This document shows, piece by piece, positions 5,809-13,904 of a DNA stretch of 38,825 nt. The notes below the pieces were generated by a model. The model searched no databases, was not told the DNA's origin, and saw only the letters and a list, made by a program, of their open reading frames with translations. Location of the stretch: positions 1-38,825 of the forward strand of contig DASVDI010000004.1 of the NCBI GenBank assembly GCA_036381175.1. The letters are read 5' to 3'. Within the stretch, counting starts at the first letter, position 1; each line of letters begins with the position of its first letter. This DNA comes from JAJUFS01 sp036381175. Its GTDB lineage: Bacteria > Pseudomonadota > Gammaproteobacteria > Natronospirales > JAJUFS01. The translations under genes were made by a program, and so were the position numbers.

Positions 5809-7122
5809 GTGAACGACTCCGTCCGTGAATTCACCAAGCGTCGCCGGCAACTGATGCGCATGATGGGCGAGGACGGCATCGCCATCATCGCGTCCGCGCC
5901 CGAGAAGATTCGCAACCGCGACACGCACTATCCCTTCCGCCAGGATTCCGATTTCTTTTATCTCACTGGTTTTCCCGAACCCGAGGCCGTCGCCGTGCTC
6001 GTGCCCGGCCGCAAGGCGGCGGAGTACATTCTTTTCACGCGCGAGCGCGATCCGGAAAAGGAAACCTGGCACGGACGGCGCGCGGGCCAGGAAGGCGCCG
6101 TGGAAACCTACGGTGCGGATGATGCGTTCCCCATCGACGACATCGACGAGATTCTTCCCGGCCTGATGGAGAACCGCGAGCGCGTGCATTACACGATGGG
6201 CGCGCATCCGGATTTCGATCAGCGCGTCATCGGCTGGGTGAAGCGCTTGCGCGAGCAACTGAAATCCGAAGCGCGCACGCCGCATGAATTCGTCTCGCTG
6301 GATCCTTTCCTGCACGATCTCAGGCTTTACAAATCGCCCGCGGAACTGAAATCCATGCGCCGGGCCGCGCAGATTTCGGTGACCGCGCACGAGCGCGGCA
6401 TGCGCACGGTGAAACCCGGCATGATGGAATGGGAGATCGAAGCGGAATTGTTGCACGAGTTTCGCCGCAACGGCGGCACGCCCGCGTATCCGAGCATCGT
6501 CGGTGGTGGCGCGAATGGCTGCATCCTGCATTACGTTGAAAACGATCGCGTGCTGAACGACGGTGAGCTGCTGCTGGTGGATGCCGGTTGCGAGTTCGAG
6601 AATTACGCCTCGGACGTGACGCGCACCTATCCGGTCAACGGAAAATTCTCGCCTGAGCAGCGCGCGTTGTACGACATCGTGCTTGATGCGCAGTACGCCG
6701 CGATCGAAAAGGCGCGGCCGGGCGCGCACTGGAACGAAACGCACGAGGCCGCCGTGAAAGTCATCACGCAGGGCCTGGTGAAACTCGGCCTGCTCGAAGG
6801 CCGCGTGTCGCAGCTCGTCAGGGATGGCGCCTATCGACCGTTCTACATGCACAGGACCGGTCACTGGCTCGGTCTCGATGTGCACGATGTCGGCGACTAC
6901 AAGGTCGGCGAGAAGTGGCGTGAACTCGAACCCGGCATGGTGATGACGGTCGAGCCCGGTATCTACATTCCGGCAGGCATGGAAGGCGTTGCAAAAAAAT
7001 GGTGGGATATCGGCATTCGCATTGAAGACGACGTGCTGGTGACGAAAGGTGCGCCCGAGGTGTTGAGCAAGGGACTTGTGAAAGAAGCCGCCGACATCGA
7101 GTTGTTCATGACGGCTTCATGA
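5809..7122 (+). CDS. pepP: Xaa-Pro aminopeptidase (M24B)
   Basis: A 437-residue cytosolic aminopeptidase P that removes an N-terminal residue preceding proline. The M24 pita-bread fold carries all five expected metal ligands: D258 in LLLVDAGCEFENYASDVTRTYP, D269 in the same stretch, H352 in MHRTGHWLGLDVHDVG, E382 in TVEPGIYIP and E406 in GIRIEDDV. These match the dinuclear manganese site of E. coli PepP in spacing. The N-terminal domain contains the FRQDSDFFYLTGFPEPEA signature. I chose GTG 5809 because GAGGGGAG lies just before it; the ATG at 5740 would overlap ygfB and give an atypical N-terminus. Confidence 0.96.
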   Translation: MNDSVREFTKRRRQLMRMMGEDGIAIIASAPEKIRNRDTHYPFRQDSDFFYLTGFPEPEAVAVLVPGRKAAEYILFTRERDPEKETWHGRRAGQEGAVETYGADDAFPIDDIDEILPGLMENRERVHYTMGAHPDFDQRVIGWVKRLREQLKSEARTPHEFVSLDPFLHDLRLYKSPAELKSMRRAAQISVTAHERGMRTVKPGMMEWEIEAELLHEFRRNGGTPAYPSIVGGGANGCILHYVENDRVLNDGELLLVDAGCEFENYASDVTRTYPVNGKFSPEQRALYDIVLDAQYAAIEKARPGAHWNETHEAAVKVITQGLVKLGLLEGRVSQLVRDGAYRPFYMHRTGHWLGLDVHDVGDYKVGEKWRELEPGMVMTVEPGIYIPAGMEGVAKKWWDIGIRIEDDVLVTKGAPEVLSKGLVKEAADIELFMTAS

Positions 7123-7131
7123 CAGACTGAA

Positions 7132-8343
7132 ATGCGAACCGAGACAGACATTCTCATCGCAGGCGGCGGCATGGTTGGCGCCGCGCTCGCCGCAGCGCTC
7201 CGTTCAACCGGCATCCGTGTCACGGTGGTCGAAGCCGTGCCGCAGCGTGCGCCCAGCCAACCGAGTTTCGATGATCGTTCAACAGCGCTGGCGTGGACCA
7301 GCCGGCGCATTCTCGAAGCACTGGATGCCTGGGCCGCACTCGCCGAAGACGCATATCCGATCGAGCACGTTCACGTCTCGCAGCAGCGCCGTTTTGGCGT
7401 GACGCGATTGCACGCCATGGAAGAAAACCTGCCGGCGCTGGGTTATGTCATTCCCAATCGCGCGCTGGGCCGCGTGCTTGTTTCGAGCATGCAGGACGCG
7501 GCGAATGTCGAGTTCCTCTCACCCGCGAAAGTCACGGGAATTCAACAGGACAAGGAATGCATCACCGCGGATATTGAATCCGGCGAGAAGCAGCACCAGA
7601 TCACTGCAAGACTGCTGGTGGTCGCGGACGGTGCGCGCTCGCCGCTGCGCGACATGCTGGGCATCAGCGCGCGCCGCTGGAATTACGGCCAGTCCGCCAT
7701 CGTATGCAACCTGGAAACGGAACGCGATCACGGAAACGTCGCGTTCGAGCGCTTCACGCCGGAAGGACCGATGGCACTGCTGCCGTTGGGCGCAAGACGC
7801 GCCGCGCTGGTGCTGGTTGAACGCAGCGACATTGTCGAGGACGTGATGGCACTGGATGACGCGGCGTTCCTCGCGCGCGTACAGAAGCGCTTCTGCACGC
7901 GGCTCGGTGCCTTGCAGCGCGCAGGCAGGCGAGACACGTACCCGCTCGCGCTGGTCACCGCCGAGCGACAGGTCGCGGATCGCGCCGTGATTCTCGGCAA
8001 CGCCGCGCACAGCCTGCATCCGATCGCAGGACAAGGTTTCAATCTTTCCCTGCGCGACGTTGCGGTGCTCGCGGAAGTCATCGCCGCGAATGCCGATGAT
8101 CCCGGTGCTGTGGATGCGCTGGACGAATATGCACGCTGGCGCCGTCGCGATCAGCGCAACGTGGTTGCGTTCACCGACCTGCTGAACCGCCTGTTCGGCA
8201 TTCCGTTCGGTCTCGCGGCGCACGCGCGCGGACTCGGCCTGCTGGGCATGGATCTGTTTCCGGGATTGCGCCGCGAATTTTCACGGCACGCCATGGGGCG
8301 TGCCGGCAAACTGCCGCGACTCGCAAGGGGGTTGCCGCTATGA
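7132..8343 (+). CDS. ubiH: 2-octaprenyl-6-methoxyphenol hydroxylase
   Basis: A 403-residue FAD-dependent aromatic monooxygenase of ubiquinone synthesis. The dinucleotide motif is DILIAGGGMVGAALAAAL at the N-terminus, the middle motif is VADGARSPLRDMLG, and the FAD ribityl-binding motif is GNAAHSLHPIAGQGFNLSLRD. Asn in GNAAH, rather than the usual GDAAH, is the form found in UbiH, which supports this assignment over UbiI or UbiF. It starts nine bases after pepP and overlaps the next gene by ATGA. It probably acts in the inner-membrane-associated Ubi complex. Confidence 0.92.
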   Translation: MRTETDILIAGGGMVGAALAAALRSTGIRVTVVEAVPQRAPSQPSFDDRSTALAWTSRRILEALDAWAALAEDAYPIEHVHVSQQRRFGVTRLHAMEENLPALGYVIPNRALGRVLVSSMQDAANVEFLSPAKVTGIQQDKECITADIESGEKQHQITARLLVVADGARSPLRDMLGISARRWNYGQSAIVCNLETERDHGNVAFERFTPEGPMALLPLGARRAALVLVERSDIVEDVMALDDAAFLARVQKRFCTRLGALQRAGRRDTYPLALVTAERQVADRAVILGNAAHSLHPIAGQGFNLSLRDVAVLAEVIAANADDPGAVDALDEYARWRRRDQRNVVAFTDLLNRLFGIPFGLAAHARGLGLLGMDLFPGLRREFSRHAMGRAGKLPRLARGLPL

Positions 8344-9572
8344 ACGCCAACAGACTGGCCAGTGAACCTGCGAATGCATTCGATGTCGTCGTCGCCGGCG
8401 GCGGCATGATCGGTGCGGCCTGCGCGCTTGCATTCGCGCGCAAACGTTTCCGTGTCGCGCTGGTGGATCGTCACGTGCCGCATCCAATGCAGAAAGATGA
8501 TCCGCCGGAATTGCGCGTCTCAGCGCTCTCACGCGCTTCTGAGCGGCTTCTGCGCAACCTGGGCGTCTGGGACGCCATTGCGGCCGTGCGCGTGAGTCCG
8601 TACCGCGAGATGCACGTGTGGGATTCCGGCGGCGGCGGTCATGTGCATTTCGATGCCGCCGATCTTGGCGAAGCCTGTCTTGGTCACATCGTCGAGAATC
8701 GCCTCGTGCAATCCGCGTTGTGGCAGCGCCTCGGCACGGAAGAGGACGCCGACATCTTTTCGCCCGCGACGGTCACGCAGGTTACTGCGCACGCGACATG
8801 CGCCGATGTCGTGCTTTCCGACGAACGCCGCCTGCGCGCGAAGCTGGTTGTTGCGGCCGATGGCGCGGCCTCGCCCTTGCGTGAGCAGTTCGGCATCAAC
8901 GTCACGGCCGCGAATTACGATCAGCAGGGCATCGTCTGCGTCATCCGCACGGAAAAACCGCATAACGAAACCGCGCGACAGCGTTTCCTCCCGACCGGAC
9001 CGCTGGCGTTCCTGCCTTTATCGGACGGCCGCATTTCCATTGTCTGGTCCGTTGACGACGCCGAAGCGGCGCGTCTCATGACGCTCACTGACAGCGAATT
9101 CTGTGCGGCATTGGCAATCGCGAGTGAAGGCGTGCTGGGCCAGATCACCGAATGCGGCAAGCGCGGCGCGTTTCCGTTGCGCCGGCTGCACGCCGACACC
9201 TACGTTGCGCCGCGCGCGGTATTGATCGGTGACGCCGCGCATGTCGTGCATCCATTGGCGGGGCAGGGCGCGAATCTCGGCTTCCTCGATGCCGCTGCAC
9301 TCGTGGAAACGCTGATGGAGGCGCGCGACGAGGATCGCGATTTTGGTCAGCCGCGGATACTGCGCCGCTACGAACGCTGGCGGCGCGGCGACAACCTCGC
9401 AACGGAATGGGCGATGGACGGCTTTCATCGCCTGTTTCACAACGACAACTCGCTGGTGTCCGGCTTGCGCAACTTCGGTTTCCGCGTATTCAATCGCGCG
9501 GGGCCAGTGAAGCAGGCGGTGATGCGCCAGGCGATGGGAATACGCAGCGACCTGCCGCGGCTTGCACGATAG
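8340..9572 (+). CDS. ubiI: Ubiquinone-synthesis FAD monooxygenase, UbiI/VisC type
   Basis: A 410-residue paralogue of the preceding gene. Motifs are DVVVAGGGMIGAACALAFA, VVAADGAASPLREQFGI and GDAAHVVHPLAGQGANLGFLD. In this gene order (ygfB-pepP-ubiH-next) the fourth gene is normally ubiI, the C5 hydroxylase. Sequence alone cannot exclude UbiF- or UbiM-type regiospecificity. ATG 8340 overlaps the ubiH stop, so the two are translationally coupled. A strong bidirectional terminator follows at 9613-9655. Confidence 0.85.
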   Translation: MNANRLASEPANAFDVVVAGGGMIGAACALAFARKRFRVALVDRHVPHPMQKDDPPELRVSALSRASERLLRNLGVWDAIAAVRVSPYREMHVWDSGGGGHVHFDAADLGEACLGHIVENRLVQSALWQRLGTEEDADIFSPATVTQVTAHATCADVVLSDERRLRAKLVVAADGAASPLREQFGINVTAANYDQQGIVCVIRTEKPHNETARQRFLPTGPLAFLPLSDGRISIVWSVDDAEAARLMTLTDSEFCAALAIASEGVLGQITECGKRGAFPLRRLHADTYVAPRAVLIGDAAHVVHPLAGQGANLGFLDAAALVETLMEARDEDRDFGQPRILRRYERWRRGDNLATEWAMDGFHRLFHNDNSLVSGLRNFGFRVFNRAGPVKQAVMRQAMGIRSDLPRLAR

Positions 9573-9612
9573 TCGACAAGTCAAAGCGTGCTGCCGTCAG
9601 GTTCCAGCTCCA

Positions 9613-9655
9613 CAAAGAAAAAAGGCCTCGCAGTATGCGAGGCCTTTTTTCTTTG
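9613..9655. terminator. Bidirectional terminator after ubiI
   Basis: Bases 9613-9632 and 9636-9655 are exact reverse complements (20-bp arms). The core is AAGGCCTCGCA/TGCGAGGCCTT, flanked by A and T runs on both sides. It serves the ubi operon on the plus strand and the small gene at 9667-9966 on the minus strand. Confidence 0.92.
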
Positions 9656-9666
9656 CGGATCACGGA

Positions 9667-9966
9667 TCAGTTGACGCTGCGGTAGGGCGGGGGCGGTGAA
9701 TCTTCCACGCCCTTGAACTGGCCGTTGATGATCTCGGGCAGTTCGAGGCCCGCTTCGCTCGCGGCGCGGAAGTATTCGTTCAGCTCACGCGCGAGGCGGC
9801 GCGCAGCGTAGGAAAGTCCGATGAGCGTGGCGTGCGTCTGGCGATCGAACGACGCCTCGGATGCGGCGCCTTCCGTGAGCTCGCGGTAGAGTGCTTCGGT
9901 GATGCCCTGGAGCGCATTGATCGTTAGCCAGACGTTGAATCCAGCCGTGTTTTCCTGATCTGTCAT
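9667..9966 (-). CDS. Small unknown protein with PPPPYRS tail
   Basis: A 99-residue soluble, mostly helical protein that I do not recognise from a named family. Landmarks are INALQGITEALYRELTEG, RRLARELNEYFRAASEAGLELP and the C-terminal DSPPPPYRSVN. It aligns by eye with the protein at 35413-35760: the INAL(Q)GIT-A-R-EG stretch, the LELP block and the PPPP-Y-RS ending occur in the same order. The two are probably paralogues. The start is ATG 9966 behind CGGAGG. It stands alone on the minus strand, ending in the shared bidirectional terminator. Confidence 0.82.
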   Translation of the reverse strand: MTDQENTAGFNVWLTINALQGITEALYRELTEGAASEASFDRQTHATLIGLSYAARRLARELNEYFRAASEAGLELPEIINGQFKGVEDSPPPPYRSVN

Positions 9967-10068
9967 GACGACCTCCGTTTCGGTTTGGGAGGCGTCAATC
10001 TATTTGCCGGGCGCGGCAAGCGCGATCCGGCCACGCCCGATATTTGCCCACGGAATATGCGGGTGGAA

Positions 10069-10100
10069 AAAGAAAAACCCGCCGAAGCGGGGTTTTCGTT
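10069..10100 (-). terminator. Intrinsic terminator after phhB
   Basis: On the minus strand a GC stem (CCCCGC, TTCG loop, GCGGG) is followed by TTTTTCTTTTT. One G bulges in the stem. It sits about 30 bases past the phhB stop and separates the phh operon from the small gene at 9667-9966. Confidence 0.75.
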
Positions 10101-10129
10101 GTTCTCTTCAGCGATGTTCTCTTCGGCGA

Positions 10130-10471
10130 TTATTTGCCGTCGTGAATCCGATCCGTCTTCGCCGCGCAGATGAAATCATTCTCGGACAGCCCACCGATCG
10201 CGTGCGTGGACCACTTCATCAGCACGCGGCCCCAGCCCACTTCCATGTCCGGGTGATGGCCTTCGTTGTTCGCCATCCAGGCGATGGCGTTCACGAAACC
10301 GATGGTTTTCTGGAAGCCCTTGAACTTGAACTCGCGATGGATTTCCTTCGCGTCGTCCGACAGCGTCCATTCGGGCGCAATCTTTTTCAGGTAGCGGTCC
10401 GCTTCTTCGCGCGTCAGCGGCGCGATGCCGCCCTCGCAGGGTTCGCAGTGCTTGTCGACGAGTTCGGTCAT
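10130..10471 (-). CDS. phhB: 4a-hydroxytetrahydrobiopterin dehydratase
   Basis: A 113-residue pterin-4a-carbinolamine dehydratase that regenerates the pterin cofactor after each turn of phenylalanine hydroxylase. The active-site signature is NNEGHHPDMEVGWGRVLMKWSTHAIGGLSENDF, of which the EGHHPD core and the later STH histidine are the catalytic histidines. The N-terminus has CEGGIAPLTREEA. It directly follows phhA on the minus strand, the usual pairing. The start is ATG 10471 with CGGAGAAA before it. Confidence 0.96.
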   Translation of the reverse strand: MTELVDKHCEPCEGGIAPLTREEADRYLKKIAPEWTLSDDAKEIHREFKFKGFQKTIGFVNAIAWMANNEGHHPDMEVGWGRVLMKWSTHAIGGLSENDFICAAKTDRIHDGK

Positions 10472-10502
10472 TGAATTTCTCCGTTTCTTGTTCGAGTTCG
10501 GG

Positions 10503-11312
10503 TTACGCCCACTTCGGCGTGTTTTCTTCCGGTGGCGGGAAAGTCGGCTCCAGCATGCCTTTTTCACGCGCCTCATTGATCAGCGCGAACAGATCCATGT
10601 TCGAGACCTTGAACAGGTCATCGAGGCTGTCGATCACGTAATACACGGTCTGGTAGATGTCGATGCGATACGGCGTCCTGAGTGCTGTCACCGGATCAAA
10701 GGGTCGGCGTTCGGGAATGTCGCTCTCGATCGAATACGGCGTCTCGCCCATCGAGGAAACGATGCCCGCGCCGTAGGTCTTCAGGCCTTTCGCGGTGTTC
10801 ATCAGGCCGAACTCGACGGTGAACCAGTACAGCCGCGCGAGCATGGAACGGTCTTCCTTGCGCGCTTTCAGGCCGGCAAGACCGTAGGCATGCGTGAAAT
10901 CGGCGAAACGCTGATCGGTCAACAGCGGCGTATGTCCGAAAACTTCGTGGAAAATGTCGGGTTCCTGCAGGTAATCCATTTCCTCGCGCGAGCGGATGAA
11001 CGATGCCGCCGGGAAACGCTTGTTCGCGAGCAGCGAGAAGAACTCACCGAAGGGAATCAGCGCGGGAACCGGCGCGACTTCCCAGCCGGTGGCTTCTTTC
11101 AGCACTTTTGAAACATCCGCGCATTGGGGAATGCGGTCGGTGGAGAAATTCATGCGGTCCAGGGCGTTCAGATACTCGTCGCAGGCGTATTTCTCGACCA
11201 CCGGCATCTGCCGGGTGATCAGCTCGTTCCAGACGGCGTGCTCGTCATCCGTGTACGGGATGTAGCCATTCTCGTCCGGCGTTTTGGCGACGTATTTGGT
11301 GCCTTTACCCAT
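10503..11312 (-). CDS. phhA: Phenylalanine 4-monooxygenase
   Basis: A 269-residue bacterial, single-domain phenylalanine hydroxylase converting phenylalanine to tyrosine with a tetrahydropterin and non-haem iron. The iron ligands are H122 and H127 in DIFHEVFGHTPLL and E167 in LYWFTVEFGL. The pterin-side block TGWEVAPVPALIPFGEFF is also present. The N-terminal ACT regulatory domain of animal enzymes is absent, as expected. ATG 11312 has GAGGTGAG upstream. With phhB it makes a two-gene catabolic unit; no aromatic aminotransferase follows, unlike phhABC of Pseudomonas. Confidence 0.97.
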   Translation of the reverse strand: MGKGTKYVAKTPDENGYIPYTDDEHAVWNELITRQMPVVEKYACDEYLNALDRMNFSTDRIPQCADVSKVLKEATGWEVAPVPALIPFGEFFSLLANKRFPAASFIRSREEMDYLQEPDIFHEVFGHTPLLTDQRFADFTHAYGLAGLKARKEDRSMLARLYWFTVEFGLMNTAKGLKTYGAGIVSSMGETPYSIESDIPERRPFDPVTALRTPYRIDIYQTVYYVIDSLDDLFKVSNMDLFALINEAREKGMLEPTFPPPEENTPKWA

Positions 11313-11466
11313 GAAATCTCACCTCGAAACGGGCGCGTATTGTACCAGTTCGCCGGAGCGCTCCGTAGAGGGCGAAAACCCGGCGGAAGCGAGGTCCGAG
11401 CTGTAATTTGATTGGAATCGTCCTTTATTTGCCACTAAATGCGATCAAAAGCGGAAAACGTGCTGG

Positions 11467-11540
11467 GTAGGTTGGGGTAAGGCGACAGCCGAACCCCAAC
11501 GCCGGTCTTGTTGGGGTTCGCTGCGCTCACCCCAACCTAC
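11467..11540. repeat. Nested palindrome, GTAGGTTGGGG family (copy 1)
   Basis: The outer arms GTAGGTTGGGGT and ACCCCAACCTAC enclose inner arms CGAACCCCAAC and GTTGGGGTTCG, giving a double-hairpin element of 74 bp. It lies immediately after the DUF885 gene's stop. Related copies are at 28025-28119 and 30664-30740. Confidence 0.9.
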
Positions 11541-11543
11541 GCG

Positions 11544-13322
11544 TCAATTCCGTTTCTGCTCTGTTATCCACGCATCAATGCGTCTTTCCAGCACATCCAG
11601 CGGGACCGCGCCCGCGCCCAGCACCTCGTCATGGAAGGCCTTGAGGTCGAAATCCTCGCCCAGCGCTGCCTCGGCCCGTGCGCGCAGTTCCTTGATCTTC
11701 AGCTCGCCGATCTTGTACGCCAGCGCCTGGCCGGGCCAGGAGATGTAGCGGTCGATCTCGTTATTGATGTCCTTCTCGGTCTTGGCGGCATTCGCCATGA
11801 AGTAATCGACCGCCTGCTCGCGCGTCCATTCCTTGTAATGCATGCCCGTATCCACTACGAGCCGCACCGCGCGCCACATTTCATAGGTGAGCTGGCCGAA
11901 CTTCGAATACGGATCCTGGTAAAGCCCGATCATCTCGCCCAGCGACTCCGCGTACAGCGCCCAGCCTTCCACGAAGGCCGTGTACGACTCGCCGTAGCGG
12001 CGGAAATCCGGCAGCTTGCCGAGCTCCATGGCGCGCGCGATCTGGAAGTGATGGCCAGGCACGGATTCGTGCATGGTCAGCGCCTCGATCTCGTATTTCG
12101 GGCGGACTTCGGGCCGGTACAGGTTCACGTAGAAATAACCGGCGCGCGTGCCGTCGGCGGCCGGACCGCTGTAATAGGCCGTGTAGGTGTAAGGCGCGAT
12201 CGGTGCGGGAATCGGCGTGACGCCATACGGTGTGCGCGGAATGATGTGAAAGAGATTCACCAGCTCGGGATCGATGCGCTTGGCCGTGTTGCGATAGGCC
12301 TCAAGCAGTTCCTGCGGGTCCTCGAAGTAGAATTTCGGATCGGTGCGCAGGTATTCCAGGAACGCCTGGAAATCGCCCTCGAATCCGACCTCATCGATGA
12401 TCTTCTCCATCTCGGCGCGAATGCGCGCCACTTCCCTGAGACCGATCTGGTGGATTTCCTCGGGCGTGAGATCCGTGGTGGTGTAGTGCTTCACGCGCTG
12501 CGCGTAATACTCGCGACCGCCCGGCATGGACCACGCGCCGACAGCCGGCCGCGCCGCGGGCAGGTATTGCTCGCGCATGAAATTCTCGAAACGCGCGTAG
12601 GCGGGCAGCACAACGTCGCGGATCGCGGCAAGCCCGGCGTCACGCAAGGTTTCCTGTTTCGCCTCGGGGATTGCGTCCGGCATTTCCGTGAACGGCGTGT
12701 AGTAGTCGCTCGCCGCCGGATCATCGACGCGCTGTGCTTCGATCTGCTCGATCAAAAGCTTCGTGATCACCGCCGGTTGCGTGAAACCTGTCTCGATGCC
12801 TTTCTGCAACAGCTCGATGTTCTGATCCACGTAGTCGCCGTAACGCTCAAGTCGCAGGATCCAGTCGCGGTAGTCCGCCTCGTTCTCGAAACTCACGAGG
12901 CTCGCCGTGTCATACGCAAGCTGCACGCCGTAGCTCTGCGTCATCGGGAACAAATAATTGCCGCTCGCGTAATCCGCGAGACCGCCTTCGAGCGCGCGCT
13001 TGAAAAGGTCGTAGTTCGTCTGGTCAAGCTCGGACAACTCACTGCGGTCGATCGCCGCAAGGCGCTCCAGGTAGCCGCGATACAGCGCGTTGCGCCGTTC
13101 ATGCGCCTCAAGGCTCATGTCGCTCCAGCGGTCATTGAAGCGCTGGTCACCGATGTATGACGCCGACGTCGGGAACTCGCTCAGGTAGGTTTCCCAGTAG
13201 TCGTCGAACAGTGCATGCAATTGTGCGTTTTCGTTATTGGCGGCGGATTTCATGCCCTGGCTCGCACAGGCCGCGAGCAGGGCAACGAAGACGACAAGGA
13301 GCGGTAAACGCAAGGATTTCAT
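11544..13322 (-). CDS. DUF885 family lipoprotein, predicted metallopeptidase
   Basis: A 592-residue exported protein. The N-terminus LRLPLLVVFVALLAAC is a lipoprotein signal with a LAAC lipobox (Cys19). The body has the DUF885 hallmark HESVPGHHFQIAR (from residue 418), EGWALYAESLGE about 34 residues later, and SWPGQALAYKIGELKI near the end. HExxxGHH with the downstream Glu resembles a zinc-peptidase centre, and DUF885 proteins are grouped with gluzincin-like folds; the substrate is unknown. It is probably anchored at the inner face of the outer membrane, since no Asp follows the Cys. The start ATG 13322 has GGAGG before it. It is monocistronic. Confidence 0.9.
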   Translation of the reverse strand: MKSLRLPLLVVFVALLAACASQGMKSAANNENAQLHALFDDYWETYLSEFPTSASYIGDQRFNDRWSDMSLEAHERRNALYRGYLERLAAIDRSELSELDQTNYDLFKRALEGGLADYASGNYLFPMTQSYGVQLAYDTASLVSFENEADYRDWILRLERYGDYVDQNIELLQKGIETGFTQPAVITKLLIEQIEAQRVDDPAASDYYTPFTEMPDAIPEAKQETLRDAGLAAIRDVVLPAYARFENFMREQYLPAARPAVGAWSMPGGREYYAQRVKHYTTTDLTPEEIHQIGLREVARIRAEMEKIIDEVGFEGDFQAFLEYLRTDPKFYFEDPQELLEAYRNTAKRIDPELVNLFHIIPRTPYGVTPIPAPIAPYTYTAYYSGPAADGTRAGYFYVNLYRPEVRPKYEIEALTMHESVPGHHFQIARAMELGKLPDFRRYGESYTAFVEGWALYAESLGEMIGLYQDPYSKFGQLTYEMWRAVRLVVDTGMHYKEWTREQAVDYFMANAAKTEKDINNEIDRYISWPGQALAYKIGELKIKELRARAEAALGEDFDLKAFHDEVLGAGAVPLDVLERRIDAWITEQKRN

Positions 13323-13634
13323 GAGGCCTCCGCGGGGATGAGCGGTTCAGAGGCCGGAGATGTTCGCCCCGGTTTGCGGGAGTGTCAAATGACGAGGTGG
13401 CGCGAAGGCGTAGCCCGGATGCAGCGACCGCAGGGAGCGAAATCCGGGGGTTACGCTCCCCGGATTTCGCCGCGCTGTCGCGCGGCTTCATCCGGGCTAC
13501 ACACTGGACACACGACAAAAATGGTTGACAGTTGCAACTTTTTTCGCCCTTTGCGTTTTGCTACCTTCCGAGCAGCAATTCAAATACATCATTTTTTTTC
13601 TGTTTTGCCCCGTCACGGGTAGGCAAGGATCGCC
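13323..13634. other. Intergenic region with one palindromic element
   Basis: The spacer lies between divergent genes. It holds the GTAGCCCGGAT palindrome (13410-13500) and then an AT-rich stretch. A consensus TTGACA (13525-13530) is present, but no -10 box sits at the right distance, so I do not call a promoter. No further gene is visible. Confidence 0.6.
13410..13500. repeat. Palindrome, GTAGCCCGGAT family (copy 1)
   Basis: The ends GTAGCCCGGAT and ATCCGGGCTAC are exact reverse complements. Inside, GCGAAATCCGGGG pairs with CCCCGGATTTCGC. The same design recurs at 16984-17066 with different inner bases, so this is a dispersed REP-like family. Confidence 0.88.
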
Positions 13635-13901
13635 ATGAAACAAATGAAAGTTCGCAGTTGGCCGCTGCGGCCAAGCAAGATCGCACGGGATCTGGCCGGC
13701 CTGACCGAATTCCTGGACGCGTTGATTCTCGACGACCCGGCGGTCTCCAGCGCTGCGGCCGCCGCCTCTTCTGTGGCTCACGTGTATACAAATGAACTCG
13801 CGTTGTTTTTCACCGATCAACCCCTCGCGCAGGAACGCGCGCTCGATGCACTCGAAGCGCAGTGGCTTGAGCGGCGGACGGGCGGTCGCGGCAAGGCATG
13901 A
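13635..13901 (+). CDS. Hypothetical protein, 88 residues
   Basis: I do not recognise this protein. It begins MKQMKVRSWPLRPSKIARDL, has an alanine-rich middle (SSAAAAAS) and ends in charged helix (LDALEAQWLERRTGGRGKA). No signal peptide, membrane segment or metal motif is seen. AAGGA precedes the ATG at 13635. The stop falls four bases from the end of the convergent glycosyltransferase gene. The frame is clean, but the gene could be spurious, since antisense frames stay open easily in this GC-rich DNA. Confidence 0.5.
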   Translation: MKQMKVRSWPLRPSKIARDLAGLTEFLDALILDDPAVSSAAAAASSVAHVYTNELALFFTDQPLAQERALDALEAQWLERRTGGRGKA

Positions 13902-13904
13902 CCG

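Noticed and set aside
11508..13160. 550-codon plus-strand frame
   Set aside because: It is antisense to the DUF885 gene, Arg/His-rich, without a ribosome site or family match. GC-rich codon use leaves antisense frames open.
13525..13555. Promoter from the perfect TTGACA at 13525
   Set aside because: No acceptable -10 hexamer lies 16-18 bases downstream.
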